64,000 nt of DNA from Bacteroidales bacterium (GTDB lineage: Bacteria > Bacteroidota > Bacteroidia > Bacteroidales > F082): contig JABFQW010000048.1 of NCBI GenBank assembly GCA_013141455.1, forward strand, positions 1 to 64,000, written 5' to 3'. Numbering within the stretch: position 1 is the stretch's first letter; every line of letters starts with the position of its first letter. Shown piece by piece: positions 56,264 to 64,000 of the stretch. The notes under the pieces were generated by a model that made no database searches, was not told where the DNA came from, and saw only the letters and a list, made by a program, of their open reading frames with translations. The position numbers and the translations under genes are program-made.

Positions 56264-57250
56264 ATGAAAAAACGATGTAAACTTATACTGATTCTTGCAA
56301 TATTCGGCAATTTTATATATGCACAATCGAATGATGCCAATAAACTTGAAATTTTAACAGGAGGCTCTTTTGCAAAACCAAAAATCATTCCATCCCTTAC
56401 CAATCTCGCCTTAGCACAAATAACCATCAATTACAAACTCACCTCAACCGAAAGAACCGTAGGGCACGAAAAAAGTACCGGAGCAACATCGGGTGCGAAA
56501 ATAACAGCCTATCTGGAAACAACGGATGGAGAATTGACAAATGCTGATTTTCAGGAAATTACAGACTATTTCTATTCCTATTTTCAAAATAAATTAAAGG
56601 AAAATGGGATTGACACAATAGGCTGGAACACAATAATTAAGACTGATTTTTATAAAAATGCCGTTGAGAAGGATGGAGAAGGTGAAGATGAGAAACAGGG
56701 GAAAAGCGGAAATGTTTGGGTTACCAGCACAGCCCATAAGGGAAATATATTATATGGAGGGGCTACACCCTTTGCATTTGGAAAAATTAAAAAAGCTTCT
56801 AAATTTTGTGATGAAATTGGCGCTCCGGCAGGATTTTTCCATATCACGGTCGATTTTGCCGACATCATGGTTCATGTAGGCATCAAAACAGAGGGTTCAG
56901 GCCTTTATTACTATCAAACACGAACAACCAAAACCGAATGGGTTGTTGAGTCAGAAATGAAAGTTGTTCCTTCAACACATGGCAATACACTCTTTTGGAA
57001 TAAAAAAAGTCAGGCTGAAAGCTTAGTCCAGCGAGGCGACCTTGAAGCTGTCAGTAATTACCAGGATGCCATCAATGAAGATGCTTCGCGATTAAAGAAT
57101 TGGTACAGTTTTTCGAAACTCTGGGCTTTTAATAAAGAATTAGATCCAATTGTGATTGAAACCACAAGGGCAAAATACAAAGCTGCCGCTAAAAAAGCAC
57201 TTGAAAAATATGCAGATGCCTTTATCGCAAAAACGAAGGATGGAAAATAA
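56264..57250 (+). CDS. Exported protein of unknown function
   Basis: This 328-aa protein has a signal peptide (ILILAIFGNFIYAQ). The domain after it has ALAQITINYKLTSTERTVGHEK followed by AKITAYLETTDGELTNADFQEITDYFYSYFQNKL. The rest is a mix of beta strands and a helical, basic C-terminus (LKNWYSFSKLWAF). I do not recognise it. Its alpha/beta start, including the helix before a second strand, recalls the CsgG-like proteins of the 28.8-34.8 kb locus, but this is a loose impression. It precedes the SBBP-repeat gene by 40 bases. Confidence 0.62.
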   Translation: MKKRCKLILILAIFGNFIYAQSNDANKLEILTGGSFAKPKIIPSLTNLALAQITINYKLTSTERTVGHEKSTGATSGAKITAYLETTDGELTNADFQEITDYFYSYFQNKLKENGIDTIGWNTIIKTDFYKNAVEKDGEGEDEKQGKSGNVWVTSTAHKGNILYGGATPFAFGKIKKASKFCDEIGAPAGFFHITVDFADIMVHVGIKTEGSGLYYYQTRTTKTEWVVESEMKVVPSTHGNTLFWNKKSQAESLVQRGDLEAVSNYQDAINEDASRLKNWYSFSKLWAFNKELDPIVIETTRAKYKAAAKKALEKYADAFIAKTKDGK

Positions 57251-57290
57251 CTTAAACAACCATTTTATGAAACTGTTAAAACCAGAAAAA

Positions 57291-59012
57291 ATGAAAAAAC
57301 AATTGCTTACAATTACAATGTTCACTCTTATTGGCTTGACTAATTTAGTAAATGCCCAAACTTTGGTTTGGGCAAAAGCTATGGGAGGAACAGATTATGA
57401 TGCCGGCAACTCTATGGTACTTGATGCTTCAGGTAATATTTTCACTACTGGTTTTTTCACTGGCACTGTTGATTTTGATCCGGGAGCGGGTATCTTTAGT
57501 TTAACTTCAGCGGGTGATAATGATATTTTTATCTCCAAATTAGATTCTGCCGGAAATTTTATTTGGGCAAAAGCCATGGGTGGAACAGCTATCGACCATG
57601 GTTACTCCATAGCCCTTGATGGCTTAGGCAATGTTTACTCTATTGGGGAGTTTCAGGCAACGGCCGACTTTGACCCGGGCGTGGGAATATTCAATTTAAC
57701 CTCCTTAAGTGGTTATGACATTTATATTTCCAAATTGGATGCTGCCGGAAATTTTGTTTGGGCAAAACAATTTGGCTCGGCAAATATTGATGGTGGTCGT
57801 GATATTGCCGTTGATGCTTCCGGCAATGTTTACACTACAGGCTATTTTCGTTGGACGGTTGACTTTGACCCGGGAACAGGTACATTTAATTTGACTTCCT
57901 CAGGAGGAGATAACGGTTTTATTTCCAAATTAGATGCTGCCGGAAACTTTGCCTGGGCTATACAAATTGGCGGGATGGGACCTTGGATAGCCGGGGATTT
58001 TGGCTACGGAATAGCTACCGATGGTACCGGAAATGTTTATACTACGGGCACTTTTACAGATAGTGTTGACTTTAACCCGGGAACAGATGTCTTCAAATTA
58101 GATGCTATTGGCGGGTCAGATGTGTTTATTTCCAAAATAGACCCTGCCGGTAATTTTGTTTGGGCTAAACAAATGGGAGGATCAAATATTAATGCCGGCA
58201 ATTCCATAACCGTTGATGCTACTGGCAATGTTTATACAACCGGCTTTTTTTGGGGTACAGGCGATTTTGACCCGGGATCGGGAACATTTAATTTAATTGC
58301 GTATGGTGATAAAGACATTTTCGTTTCAAAATTAGATGCTGGAGGAAACTTTGTGTGGGCAAAAGCCATGGGCGGTGGCGGAACTGCCGTTGATATTGGA
58401 AACTCCATAGCTGTTGATGCTTCCGGAAATGTTTACACTACAGGTTTTTACACTGGCACGGCTGACTTTGACCCGGGAGATGGTACCTATAATTTATTCA
58501 CAGGTTGGGGGAGTAGTATTTTCTTTTCCAAATTAGATGCTTCCGGAAATTTTGTTTGGGCTACCCGAATAGGTGGAGTATCAGGCCTTGATGGCGGTAA
58601 TTCCATAGCTCTCGATGCTTACGGGAGCGTTTATACTACCGGTGCTTTTGGAGGGGTAACAGACTTTGATCCGGGAGACGGCACCTTTAATTTAACTGCC
58701 GCAGGCGCGAGTGATATTTTTATAAATAAGATGGGACAGACAGGAGTAGGATTATCAGAAAATGAATGGTCAAATACAATTAATCTGTTTCCTAATCCAA
58801 CAACAGGCAAATTCACAATTGATATAAAAAATATTGATGGACAAGCAGCAAATGAAATTGAAATTTACAATGCCTTCGGAGAAAAAGTTTATACTGCATC
58901 AAACATTAAACAGCAAAATGAAATAGACCTTTCTGATTTATCAAAAGGAGTCTATTTTATAAAAATGTATAATGGAATAAAAATTTACAATCAGAAAATT
59001 GTTGTTCAGTAA
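57291..59012 (+). CDS. SBBP-repeat T9SS-secreted beta-propeller protein
   Basis: This is a 573-aa surface protein. I set the start at 57291, directly before a signal peptide (LLTITMFTLIGLTNLVNAQ); an in-frame ATG at 57267 is possible. The body consists of seven tandem repeats of about 66 residues of SBBP type. Each has 'WAKxxGG', 'D.G.SIAVDASGNVYTTG', 'DFDPG.G' and 'DIFISKLDAAGNF'. A T9SS type A sorting domain starts at INLFPNPTTGKF and ends QKIVVQ. The repeats probably fold into a beta-propeller with Ca-like Asp loops. Function unknown. Confidence 0.88.
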   Translation: MKKQLLTITMFTLIGLTNLVNAQTLVWAKAMGGTDYDAGNSMVLDASGNIFTTGFFTGTVDFDPGAGIFSLTSAGDNDIFISKLDSAGNFIWAKAMGGTAIDHGYSIALDGLGNVYSIGEFQATADFDPGVGIFNLTSLSGYDIYISKLDAAGNFVWAKQFGSANIDGGRDIAVDASGNVYTTGYFRWTVDFDPGTGTFNLTSSGGDNGFISKLDAAGNFAWAIQIGGMGPWIAGDFGYGIATDGTGNVYTTGTFTDSVDFNPGTDVFKLDAIGGSDVFISKIDPAGNFVWAKQMGGSNINAGNSITVDATGNVYTTGFFWGTGDFDPGSGTFNLIAYGDKDIFVSKLDAGGNFVWAKAMGGGGTAVDIGNSIAVDASGNVYTTGFYTGTADFDPGDGTYNLFTGWGSSIFFSKLDASGNFVWATRIGGVSGLDGGNSIALDAYGSVYTTGAFGGVTDFDPGDGTFNLTAAGASDIFINKMGQTGVGLSENEWSNTINLFPNPTTGKFTIDIKNIDGQAANEIEIYNAFGEKVYTASNIKQQNEIDLSDLSKGVYFIKMYNGIKIYNQKIVVQ

Positions 59013-59090
59013 TAATTTTTAACTTGTTGACAGGTAAGAAAATAAGTAAGCAGATTACAATTTTAGAAACCAAAGAAATAACGGTAAGAC

Positions 59091-59122
59091 AAAGGGGGTC
59101 AGAAATGATCCCCTTTTCTTTT
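59091..59122 (+). terminator. Rho-independent terminator after the SBBP gene
   Basis: AAGGGGGTC and GATCCCCTT pair at 8 of 9 positions around a short loop, followed by a T-rich tract (TTCTTTT). It lies about 80 bases after the stop codon. Confidence 0.72.
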
Positions 59123-59180
59123 GCCGGTTGTTACGACCTGCATTTAGAAAGTAAGTACCCACTTTAGGGGAAATCCTGAT

Positions 59181-59279
59181 TCGGAGCAGTATTTAAAGAC
59201 CTGGTTCTATACTGCATTAAGTTCAGCCTGGAAATCACCCATTGATGTAAAACAGAGTCGGATTACCGAATGGCCTTAA
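59181..59279 (+). pseudogene. HigB-like toxin fragment
   Basis: One frame reads SEQYLKTWFYTALSSAWKSP followed by IDVKQS, which resembles the 'WY..v..AkWksPaDvk' centre of HigB-type mRNA interferase toxins. There is no start codon in frame and no downstream 'nRvvFnikgNkYRLvv' half. It is immediately followed by the higA-like remnant. The catalytic part of the toxin is missing, so no activity is expected. Confidence 0.5.
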
Positions 59280-59597
59280 AGCGGTTTTAGGTGATTTTGA
59301 TTCTGTTGCAAACATTCCTGAAAACGATGAAGCGGATATCCTTGACTTAATTATCGACGAATACGAGAAAAAGCATTATCCGATTGAAGCGTCTGACCCA
59401 ATAGAAGCCATCAAAATAAAAATGGAAGAAATGCAATTGAAACAGAATAATCTGATCGATGACATGGGTGGTAAAAGCAAGGTTTTGGAAGTGTTAACCG
59501 CAAACGTAAATTGATCTTTGAAATGATCAGGAAATTGACTGTCCGGTTGAACCTATCAGCAGAAATGCTGATTAAAGATTATCAATTGGTCAGGTAA
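59269..59597 (+). pseudogene. HigA-like antitoxin pseudogene with frameshift
   Basis: The frame from 59269 reads NGLKAVLGDFDSVANIP, then YEKKHYPIEASDPIEAIKIKM and an XRE-type helix-turn-helix (LKQNNLIDDMGGKSKVLEVL). This matches HigA antitoxins. At about 59496-59498 one base is missing: adding one A restores NRKRKLIFEMIRKL and a frame running to the TAA at 59595-59597. The N-terminus has no start codon. This is a broken antitoxin gene, the partner of the HigB fragment. Confidence 0.75.
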
Positions 59598-60013
59598 AAA
59601 GCTATTTACCAACACGCCTACCATTCGATGGTGATTGAAAGAAGTGAATCCATGCCACTCACATTATACCAATCTCATCCTCTTGTAACGCAATTTTAAA
59701 ATTCAACCATTAATCCGGTTTAATATTCATTTTTGGACAATAAATCATTTTTATAAACCACTCCCTGATTTAGGTAAGCTGAATTTCGGTCAGCAAAAGC
59801 GGATTTTATCCTTTTATAAGACGATTTTTCCATTGCCGTATCAAACAAATTGGCTAATTTTGTTAGCAATATAAGTTGCTTAACGATAATTTTTATTTAT
59901 TAAATAATTGTATTTAAGCATATTGCAATTGTTAATCATCTAACAATCTAAAAATATTTTTCGACTATCCGCTATTTCGGGTAAAGGAATAATGTATCAT
60001 TAAAATTCAAAAA
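59598..60013. other. Gap before citDE
   Basis: AT-rich, about 416 bases. No coding frame or convincing promoter match stands out. AGCTGAATTTCGGTCAGC is a small hairpin (59775-59792) of uncertain meaning. Confidence 0.35.
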
Positions 60014-61234
60014 ATGGATACAACAGTAAGTATTGGAAACAAAGGCAAAGGGGTTCGGTCCGATTGTTCGATCACGCTCGGACTTACCGGAAGTAGCGGA
60101 ATCATTTTGCAGATCGAAAGCAAGGTGAAAAGCCTCTTCGGAAAACAGATTGAACAACTGGCAAGGCAGGTTCTGGCATTTTACAATATTGAAAATGCGA
60201 ATCTGCTTATCGAAGATTCGGGTGCCTTACCTTTTGTGATGGCTGCAAGGATCGAGGCCGCTATACGCAGACTGATGGCAACAGATAAGGAGTTTCTGTT
60301 GCCGATGCTGCCTCAGAATAATTATCAAACAGCGCGCGACAAAAACCGTTTCTCACGCCTCTATCTTCCCGGAAACACCCCACCGTTAATGATCAATGCC
60401 GGAATCCACCAACCCGATGGCATCATACTCGACCTGGAAGATGCCGTGGCGCCTGATAAAAAATACGAAGCCAGTTTTGTAGTGCGTAATGCCCTGCGCA
60501 ACCTCGATTTTTATGGTGCCGAACGGATGGTTCGTATCAACCAGGTTCCCCGTGGATTGGAAGATCTTGATTTTATCGTTCCTCACAACGTAAACCTTAT
60601 CCTGATACCAAAATGTGAGAATGCCTCCCAGATTGATCAGGTGAATGAGCGTATCGAAGTTCTTAAAACAAAACATGGTATTTCCGGAAATATCTGGCTG
60701 ATGCCCATTATCGAAAGCGCACTCGGTGTGATCAAATCATACGAAATTGCTACTGCTGCGGCAAATGTGGTTGCTATGGCCATTGGACTCGAAGATTATA
60801 CTGCCGACCTTGGTACAAAGCGTACAAACGAAGGCAATGAATCTTTTTTTGCGCGAAGTCAGGTTGTTAATGCCTGTCGGGCAGTCGGAATACAACCAAT
60901 TGATTCTGTTTTTAGTGATGTTGGCGATATGGAAGGATTGAAAAACAATGTCTTACGTTCGAAAAGCCTTGGTTTCGATGGCATGGGATGTATCCACCCA
61001 CGTCAAATCAAGGTAATTCATGATAATTTTGCTCCCGAAACCGATGAAATTGAAAAAGCCAAGAAGATAGTCAATGCCTTTATTGATGCGAATGAAAGAG
61101 GTCTCGGTGTTGTGTCGCTTGGAACCAAAATGATCGACCCGCCTGTGGTCAAAAGAGCCCAACGCACCATCGATGTTGCCATTAAAACAGGAAAACTGAA
61201 CCAAAACTGGAGGGAAATTGAAAATGTCAGATAA
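60014..61234 (+). CDS. Citrate lyase CitD-CitE fusion (acyl carrier + beta subunit)
   Basis: Citrate lyase splits citrate to acetate and oxaloacetate. Residues 1-90 match the acyl carrier CitD: GVRSDCSITLGL with Ser16 as candidate for the phosphoribosyl-dephospho-CoA group, then GIILQIESKVKSLFGKQI and a VVDD-like VEDSGALPFVMAARIEAAIRR helix. From residue 112 the protein is CitE (HpcH/HpaI family): RFSRLYLPGN, DGIILDLEDAVAP, MVRINQ, LMPIIESALGV, GLEDYTADLGT and GMGCIHPRQ. These are separate genes in E. coli. The stop overlaps the start of citF by 11 bases. No citC, citX or citG is in the window. Confidence 0.9.
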   Translation: MDTTVSIGNKGKGVRSDCSITLGLTGSSGIILQIESKVKSLFGKQIEQLARQVLAFYNIENANLLIEDSGALPFVMAARIEAAIRRLMATDKEFLLPMLPQNNYQTARDKNRFSRLYLPGNTPPLMINAGIHQPDGIILDLEDAVAPDKKYEASFVVRNALRNLDFYGAERMVRINQVPRGLEDLDFIVPHNVNLILIPKCENASQIDQVNERIEVLKTKHGISGNIWLMPIIESALGVIKSYEIATAAANVVAMAIGLEDYTADLGTKRTNEGNESFFARSQVVNACRAVGIQPIDSVFSDVGDMEGLKNNVLRSKSLGFDGMGCIHPRQIKVIHDNFAPETDEIEKAKKIVNAFIDANERGLGVVSLGTKMIDPPVVKRAQRTIDVAIKTGKLNQNWREIENVR

Positions 61235-62777
61235 GTTTATAAAAAATGTATTGGGTCGTCTTGTGCCCACCGAAGTAAACGGAAAGAGTCAGATACCTTA
61301 TCAGGGCGTTGGAAAATATAAACCCACCGGTCGCAAATATGCACCTCTCATAGCGTCATGCGCTGATTATCCGGCCGATGGAAACAAAATTGTTCCTACA
61401 TTGAAAGATGCGCTTATCAAATCGGGATTGCGCGATGGATCAGTTATCTCGACACACCACCATTTCAGAAATGGTGACCTCATTGCCGTGCAGATTTTTG
61501 ATATTGCCCACGAACTGGGCTTCAAAGACTTAGTGTGGGTTCCCTCGGCTTCTTTCGAATGCCAGAATTCGCTCATCAAATATCTCGAAGATGGTACCAT
61601 TCATCATATCGAAGGCAGTATGAATGGCTCGTTGGGCCGCTTTACATCGGAAGGAAAAATGAAAGGAATGGGAATCCTCCGTTCGCATGGTGGACGCTAT
61701 CAGGCCATTCAGGATGGTGATGTGATAATCGATATCGCTGTGATCGCCGCTCCAACGGCCGATCCTTTCGGTAATGCCACCGGCGACCGCGGTCCTGCTG
61801 CCTGTGGCTTGCTTGGATTCGCGCTGGCTGACTCACAATATGCAAATAAAGTTATTGTTGCTACTGACAACATTGTCCCTTTCCCTTGTGTGCCGTGGCA
61901 AATTCATGGTAATTATGTGGATTATGTGGTAGTGGTTGATCAGGTTGGTATTCCTGAAAAAATTGTCTCGGGAACAACCGAGATAACCAAAAGCCCCGAT
62001 CGGCTGTTGTTGGCCGAGATGACCGCTCAATTCTGCGACGAAACCGGCATCATACATGATGGGTTCTCCTTTCAGGCCGGAGCTGGAGGAACTGCCCTTT
62101 CGATAGGTGTCTATTTTGCAGATATATTGCGTGAACGTGGTATGAAAGCACGTTTTGCACGGGGTGGCAGCAACAAATACCTTGTTAATATGCTCGAAGA
62201 AGGCCTCGTCGATTATATCTTAGATGGGCAAACATTTGATCTTGAAGGTGTTCGTTCGATGCGTGAAAATGAAGGCCATCTGAATACCAGTCCGTTCACC
62301 AGTTATAACTATCATGGCAAAGGAAATTTCGCGTCTCAGGTTGATGTGGTGATTTTGGGAGCGACGGAAGTTGACTTAAATTTCAATGCCAATGTTGTTA
62401 CGCACTCTGATGGTGTTTTACTGCATGGCATTGGTGGATGGCAAAATTGTTTATTCTCAAAATGCACAATTTTACCGATACCCTTATTCCGCGACCGAAT
62501 CCCCGTCATACGCGATGAAGTAACAACCATTTGCGGACCGGGTGAACTTATCGATGTGATTGTTACCGAAAGAGGTATCGCAATCAATCCCTTACGAACC
62601 GACCTGATTGAGAAATTGAAATACAGTAACTTACCCATAAAAACCATCCAACAACTGAAAGATGAAGGGGAAGCCATCTGTGGAATTCCCGAAAAACCAA
62701 AGTTCACCGATAAGGCCGTTGCCGTAGTTAAATGGGTGGATGGGACAATTATTGATACGATTTGGGAAATTGCATAA
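61224..62777 (+). CDS. citF: Citrate lyase alpha subunit CitF
   Basis: This is the acetyl-ACP:citrate ACP-transferase subunit, which exchanges acetyl for citryl on the carrier. It is about 517 aa. Marker segments are the CoA-transferase-like VISTHHHFRNGDL, PTADPFGNATGDRGPAACG, FSFQAGAGGTALSIG and TTICGPGELIDVIVTERGIAINP, all typical of CitF. The ATG at 61224 is preferred over the TTG at 61218 and lies within the end of the CitE frame, so translation is coupled. Two-gene layout citDE-citF with the terminator at 62806 downstream. Confidence 0.94.
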   Translation: MSDKFIKNVLGRLVPTEVNGKSQIPYQGVGKYKPTGRKYAPLIASCADYPADGNKIVPTLKDALIKSGLRDGSVISTHHHFRNGDLIAVQIFDIAHELGFKDLVWVPSASFECQNSLIKYLEDGTIHHIEGSMNGSLGRFTSEGKMKGMGILRSHGGRYQAIQDGDVIIDIAVIAAPTADPFGNATGDRGPAACGLLGFALADSQYANKVIVATDNIVPFPCVPWQIHGNYVDYVVVVDQVGIPEKIVSGTTEITKSPDRLLLAEMTAQFCDETGIIHDGFSFQAGAGGTALSIGVYFADILRERGMKARFARGGSNKYLVNMLEEGLVDYILDGQTFDLEGVRSMRENEGHLNTSPFTSYNYHGKGNFASQVDVVILGATEVDLNFNANVVTHSDGVLLHGIGGWQNCLFSKCTILPIPLFRDRIPVIRDEVTTICGPGELIDVIVTERGIAINPLRTDLIEKLKYSNLPIKTIQQLKDEGEAICGIPEKPKFTDKAVAVVKWVDGTIIDTIWEIA

Positions 62778-62805
62778 AAAAGGTAACAAAAGCTAAAGTA
62801 AAGAA

Positions 62806-62840
62806 AAGAGATTGCCATCATGATGACAATCTCTTTTTTT
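62806..62840. terminator. Bidirectional terminator between citF and the aconitase gene
   Basis: AAGAGATTGCCATCA and TGATGACAATCTCTT pair at 14 of 15 positions (no loop beyond the tip), followed by a T-run on the plus strand and AAAGAAAA on the other side. It lies between two convergent genes. Confidence 0.88.
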
Positions 62841-62868
62841 TGTTATACATCGCAATACACTTCAACAA

Positions 62869-64000
62869 CTAATTATTCTTCAGATAATTAACCAATCCCT
62901 TGGCTTCAAAAACAGCTACCAATTGTTTGGGAAGCGGTTCAAAGTGGAAGATTTTTCCATTGATGCTAATCTGACCAGTTTCGAAATCTACATCCACATC
63001 ATCACCTGGTTTGTAGTTATTTACTGCTTCAGGAACAACAAGAATGGGGAGACCCTGATTGACGGATGACCTGAAGAATATACGGTTTACCGATTTGCAG
63101 ATGACGGCCTTCACACCGGCATGAGCTAAACCAACTGCGGGATGTTCGCGTGAACTGCCACATCCAAAATTATCACCAGCCATGATGATATCACCTTCTT
63201 TCACATTTTCGGCAAAACTCTCATCAAATCCCTTAAAAAGGTGTGGCATAATCGCTATCGGATCAGAACTTAAAACACTGTAAGTCAGGTTGCCGGCGAA
63301 CATTTGATCTGTATTCAGGTTATCAGCATCGGCAAAATGCCAAACTTTTCCTAATTTTCTGTTTTCCGTTTTCGGAATCGAAACAGTAGTAGCAATCGAA
63401 ATTGTTGTTTCGAAAACATCTTTTGCTTTGATGCCACGCGGATCGGTTATTTCACCATAAATAGAAGAATACGCAACTGTAGCCGGGCTGGCAAGGTAGA
63501 TGGAAGCATTTTTATTTCCCATCCGTCCTTTGAAATTACGGTTAGCCGTAGAGATTACTGTGAAATCATCTGCGGGTATCCCCTGCCCTGTCCCCAAACA
63601 GGGTCCGCAGGAAGATGCTAATATTGTTGCACCCGCTTTCATCAGTTTAGCAATGGAACCATTTTCGATGGCTTGCAGGTAAATATCTTTTGATGCCGGA
63701 ATAACCAACAATTGAAAATCTTCAGCAATCTGTTTGCCATCAAGGATTTCAGCTGCAATCGTGATATCATCCAAACGACCATTGGTGCAGGTTCCAATCA
63801 CACCCTGGTTCAGTTTGGTTCCCTGAACTTCCGAAAGAGATTTTATATTTTCGGGACTGTGAGGAGCAGCAACAACCGGAAAGATTTCTCCCAGATTGAT
63901 AATCATCTCTTTTTCATAAACAGCATCAATATCGGCCCAAACTGCATTCGGTTGTTCACCACCGAGATATTCACAAAGAACCCTATCGGCAGGGAACACA
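62869..64000 (-). CDS. Aconitase / IPM-dehydratase family hydro-lyase, C-terminal half
   Basis: The frame is open to the window end, so the N-terminus is missing. The fragment has the [4Fe-4S] ligands GTCTNGR and SSCGPCLGTGQG, the swivel region GDNFGCGSSREHPAVG and the C-terminal IFFRSSVNQGLPILV, which is closer to the fused homoaconitase/IPM type than to AcnA or AcnB. Length and neighbourhood suggest a single-chain enzyme of about 640 aa (the 'Aquifex-type' aconitase class). Aconitate hydratase acting on citrate next to citrate lyase is the favoured role, but isopropylmalate dehydratase cannot be ruled out. Confidence 0.85.
   Translation of the reverse strand, partial: VFPADRVLCEYLGGEQPNAVWADIDAVYEKEMIINLGEIFPVVAAPHSPENIKSLSEVQGTKLNQGVIGTCTNGRLDDITIAAEILDGKQIAEDFQLLVIPASKDIYLQAIENGSIAKLMKAGATILASSCGPCLGTGQGIPADDFTVISTANRNFKGRMGNKNASIYLASPATVAYSSIYGEITDPRGIKAKDVFETTISIATTVSIPKTENRKLGKVWHFADADNLNTDQMFAGNLTYSVLSSDPIAIMPHLFKGFDESFAENVKEGDIIMAGDNFGCGSSREHPAVGLAHAGVKAVICKSVNRIFFRSSVNQGLPILVVPEAVNNYKPGDDVDVDFETGQISINGKIFHFEPLPKQLVAVFEAKGLVNYLKNN

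Noticed and set aside
57156-57290. Longer open frame at the start of the SBBP-repeat gene
   Set aside because: It overlaps the end of the preceding gene by about 95 bases and reads basic, non-hydrophobic sequence before the signal peptide. The ATG at 57291 fits a signal peptide start.
57400-58700. Tandem DNA repeats that could look like an array
   Set aside because: The repeats are in frame, about 198 bp each and encode the SBBP units. They are not CRISPR or non-coding satellites.

Overview
The window looks like AT-rich Bacteroidota chromosome, probably from an anaerobic or facultative Bacteroidales-type organism. The evidence is: three proteins with type IX secretion (T9SS) C-terminal sorting domains, an LruC-domain protein, many short lipoproteins, TAnnTTTG-type promoter matches, a NAD-linked [NiFe] hydrogenase and citrate lyase. 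I saw no rRNA, tRNA or CRISPR array. Genus and species cannot be read from the sequence.

Layout. 1-5.2 kb: the end of an S9 peptidase, a DbpA-like RNA helicase, a PD40 propeller lipoprotein, a ProX-type prolyl-tRNA editing protein and arginine deiminase. 5.4-13.1 kb: a membrane glycosyltransferase, DNA ligase LigA, then on the minus strand an MsbA-like ABC exporter, an SRPBCC/GyrI-like protein and a MalY/PatB-type C-S lyase. 13.4-20.3 kb: a surface-glycan block with two polytopic membrane proteins, an FkbM methyltransferase and a translationally coupled WecE/WecD/GT2 trio that points to a 4-amino-4,6-dideoxyhexose sugar. 20.4-25.3 kb: an ECF sigma / membrane anti-sigma / Spy-like trio, a lipoprotein, and a BlaR1/BlaI-type protease-repressor pair whose promoter is bracketed by two 16-bp palindromes. 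25.6-34.8 kb: a lipoprotein plus LruC protein, then a five-gene run of exported proteins with LPP20-, CsgG- and FlgT-like features, the best candidate here for an undescribed system. 34.9-39.4 kb: a DUF4143 ATPase with a palindromic operator-like site, a C69 dipeptidase and RarA. 39.4-45.5 kb: the hoxFUYH hydrogenase operon with its maturation protease and a dihydroorotate-dehydrogenase-like enzyme.

45.8-59 kb is accessory sequence: a cupin, a DUF5808 protein, outer-membrane and T9SS cargo proteins, a minimal ABC module, an AraC-type membrane regulator, a GNAT enzyme, and two copies of a MITE-like element with GTAAC termini and 8-bp target duplications. 59-60 kb holds a decayed higBA toxin-antitoxin remnant. 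60-64 kb has a fused CitD-CitE protein, CitF, and convergently the C-terminal half of an aconitase-family enzyme.

How it fits together. HoxFUYH would couple H2 to NAD(H). Citrate lyase and the aconitase-family enzyme suggest citrate/isocitrate fermentation. Arginine deiminase suggests arginine use. The envelope genes (glycan block, BlaIR, ECF sigma, T9SS cargo, five-gene run) suggest a cell that invests heavily in its surface. All family assignments are from motif recognition by eye, without database searches.
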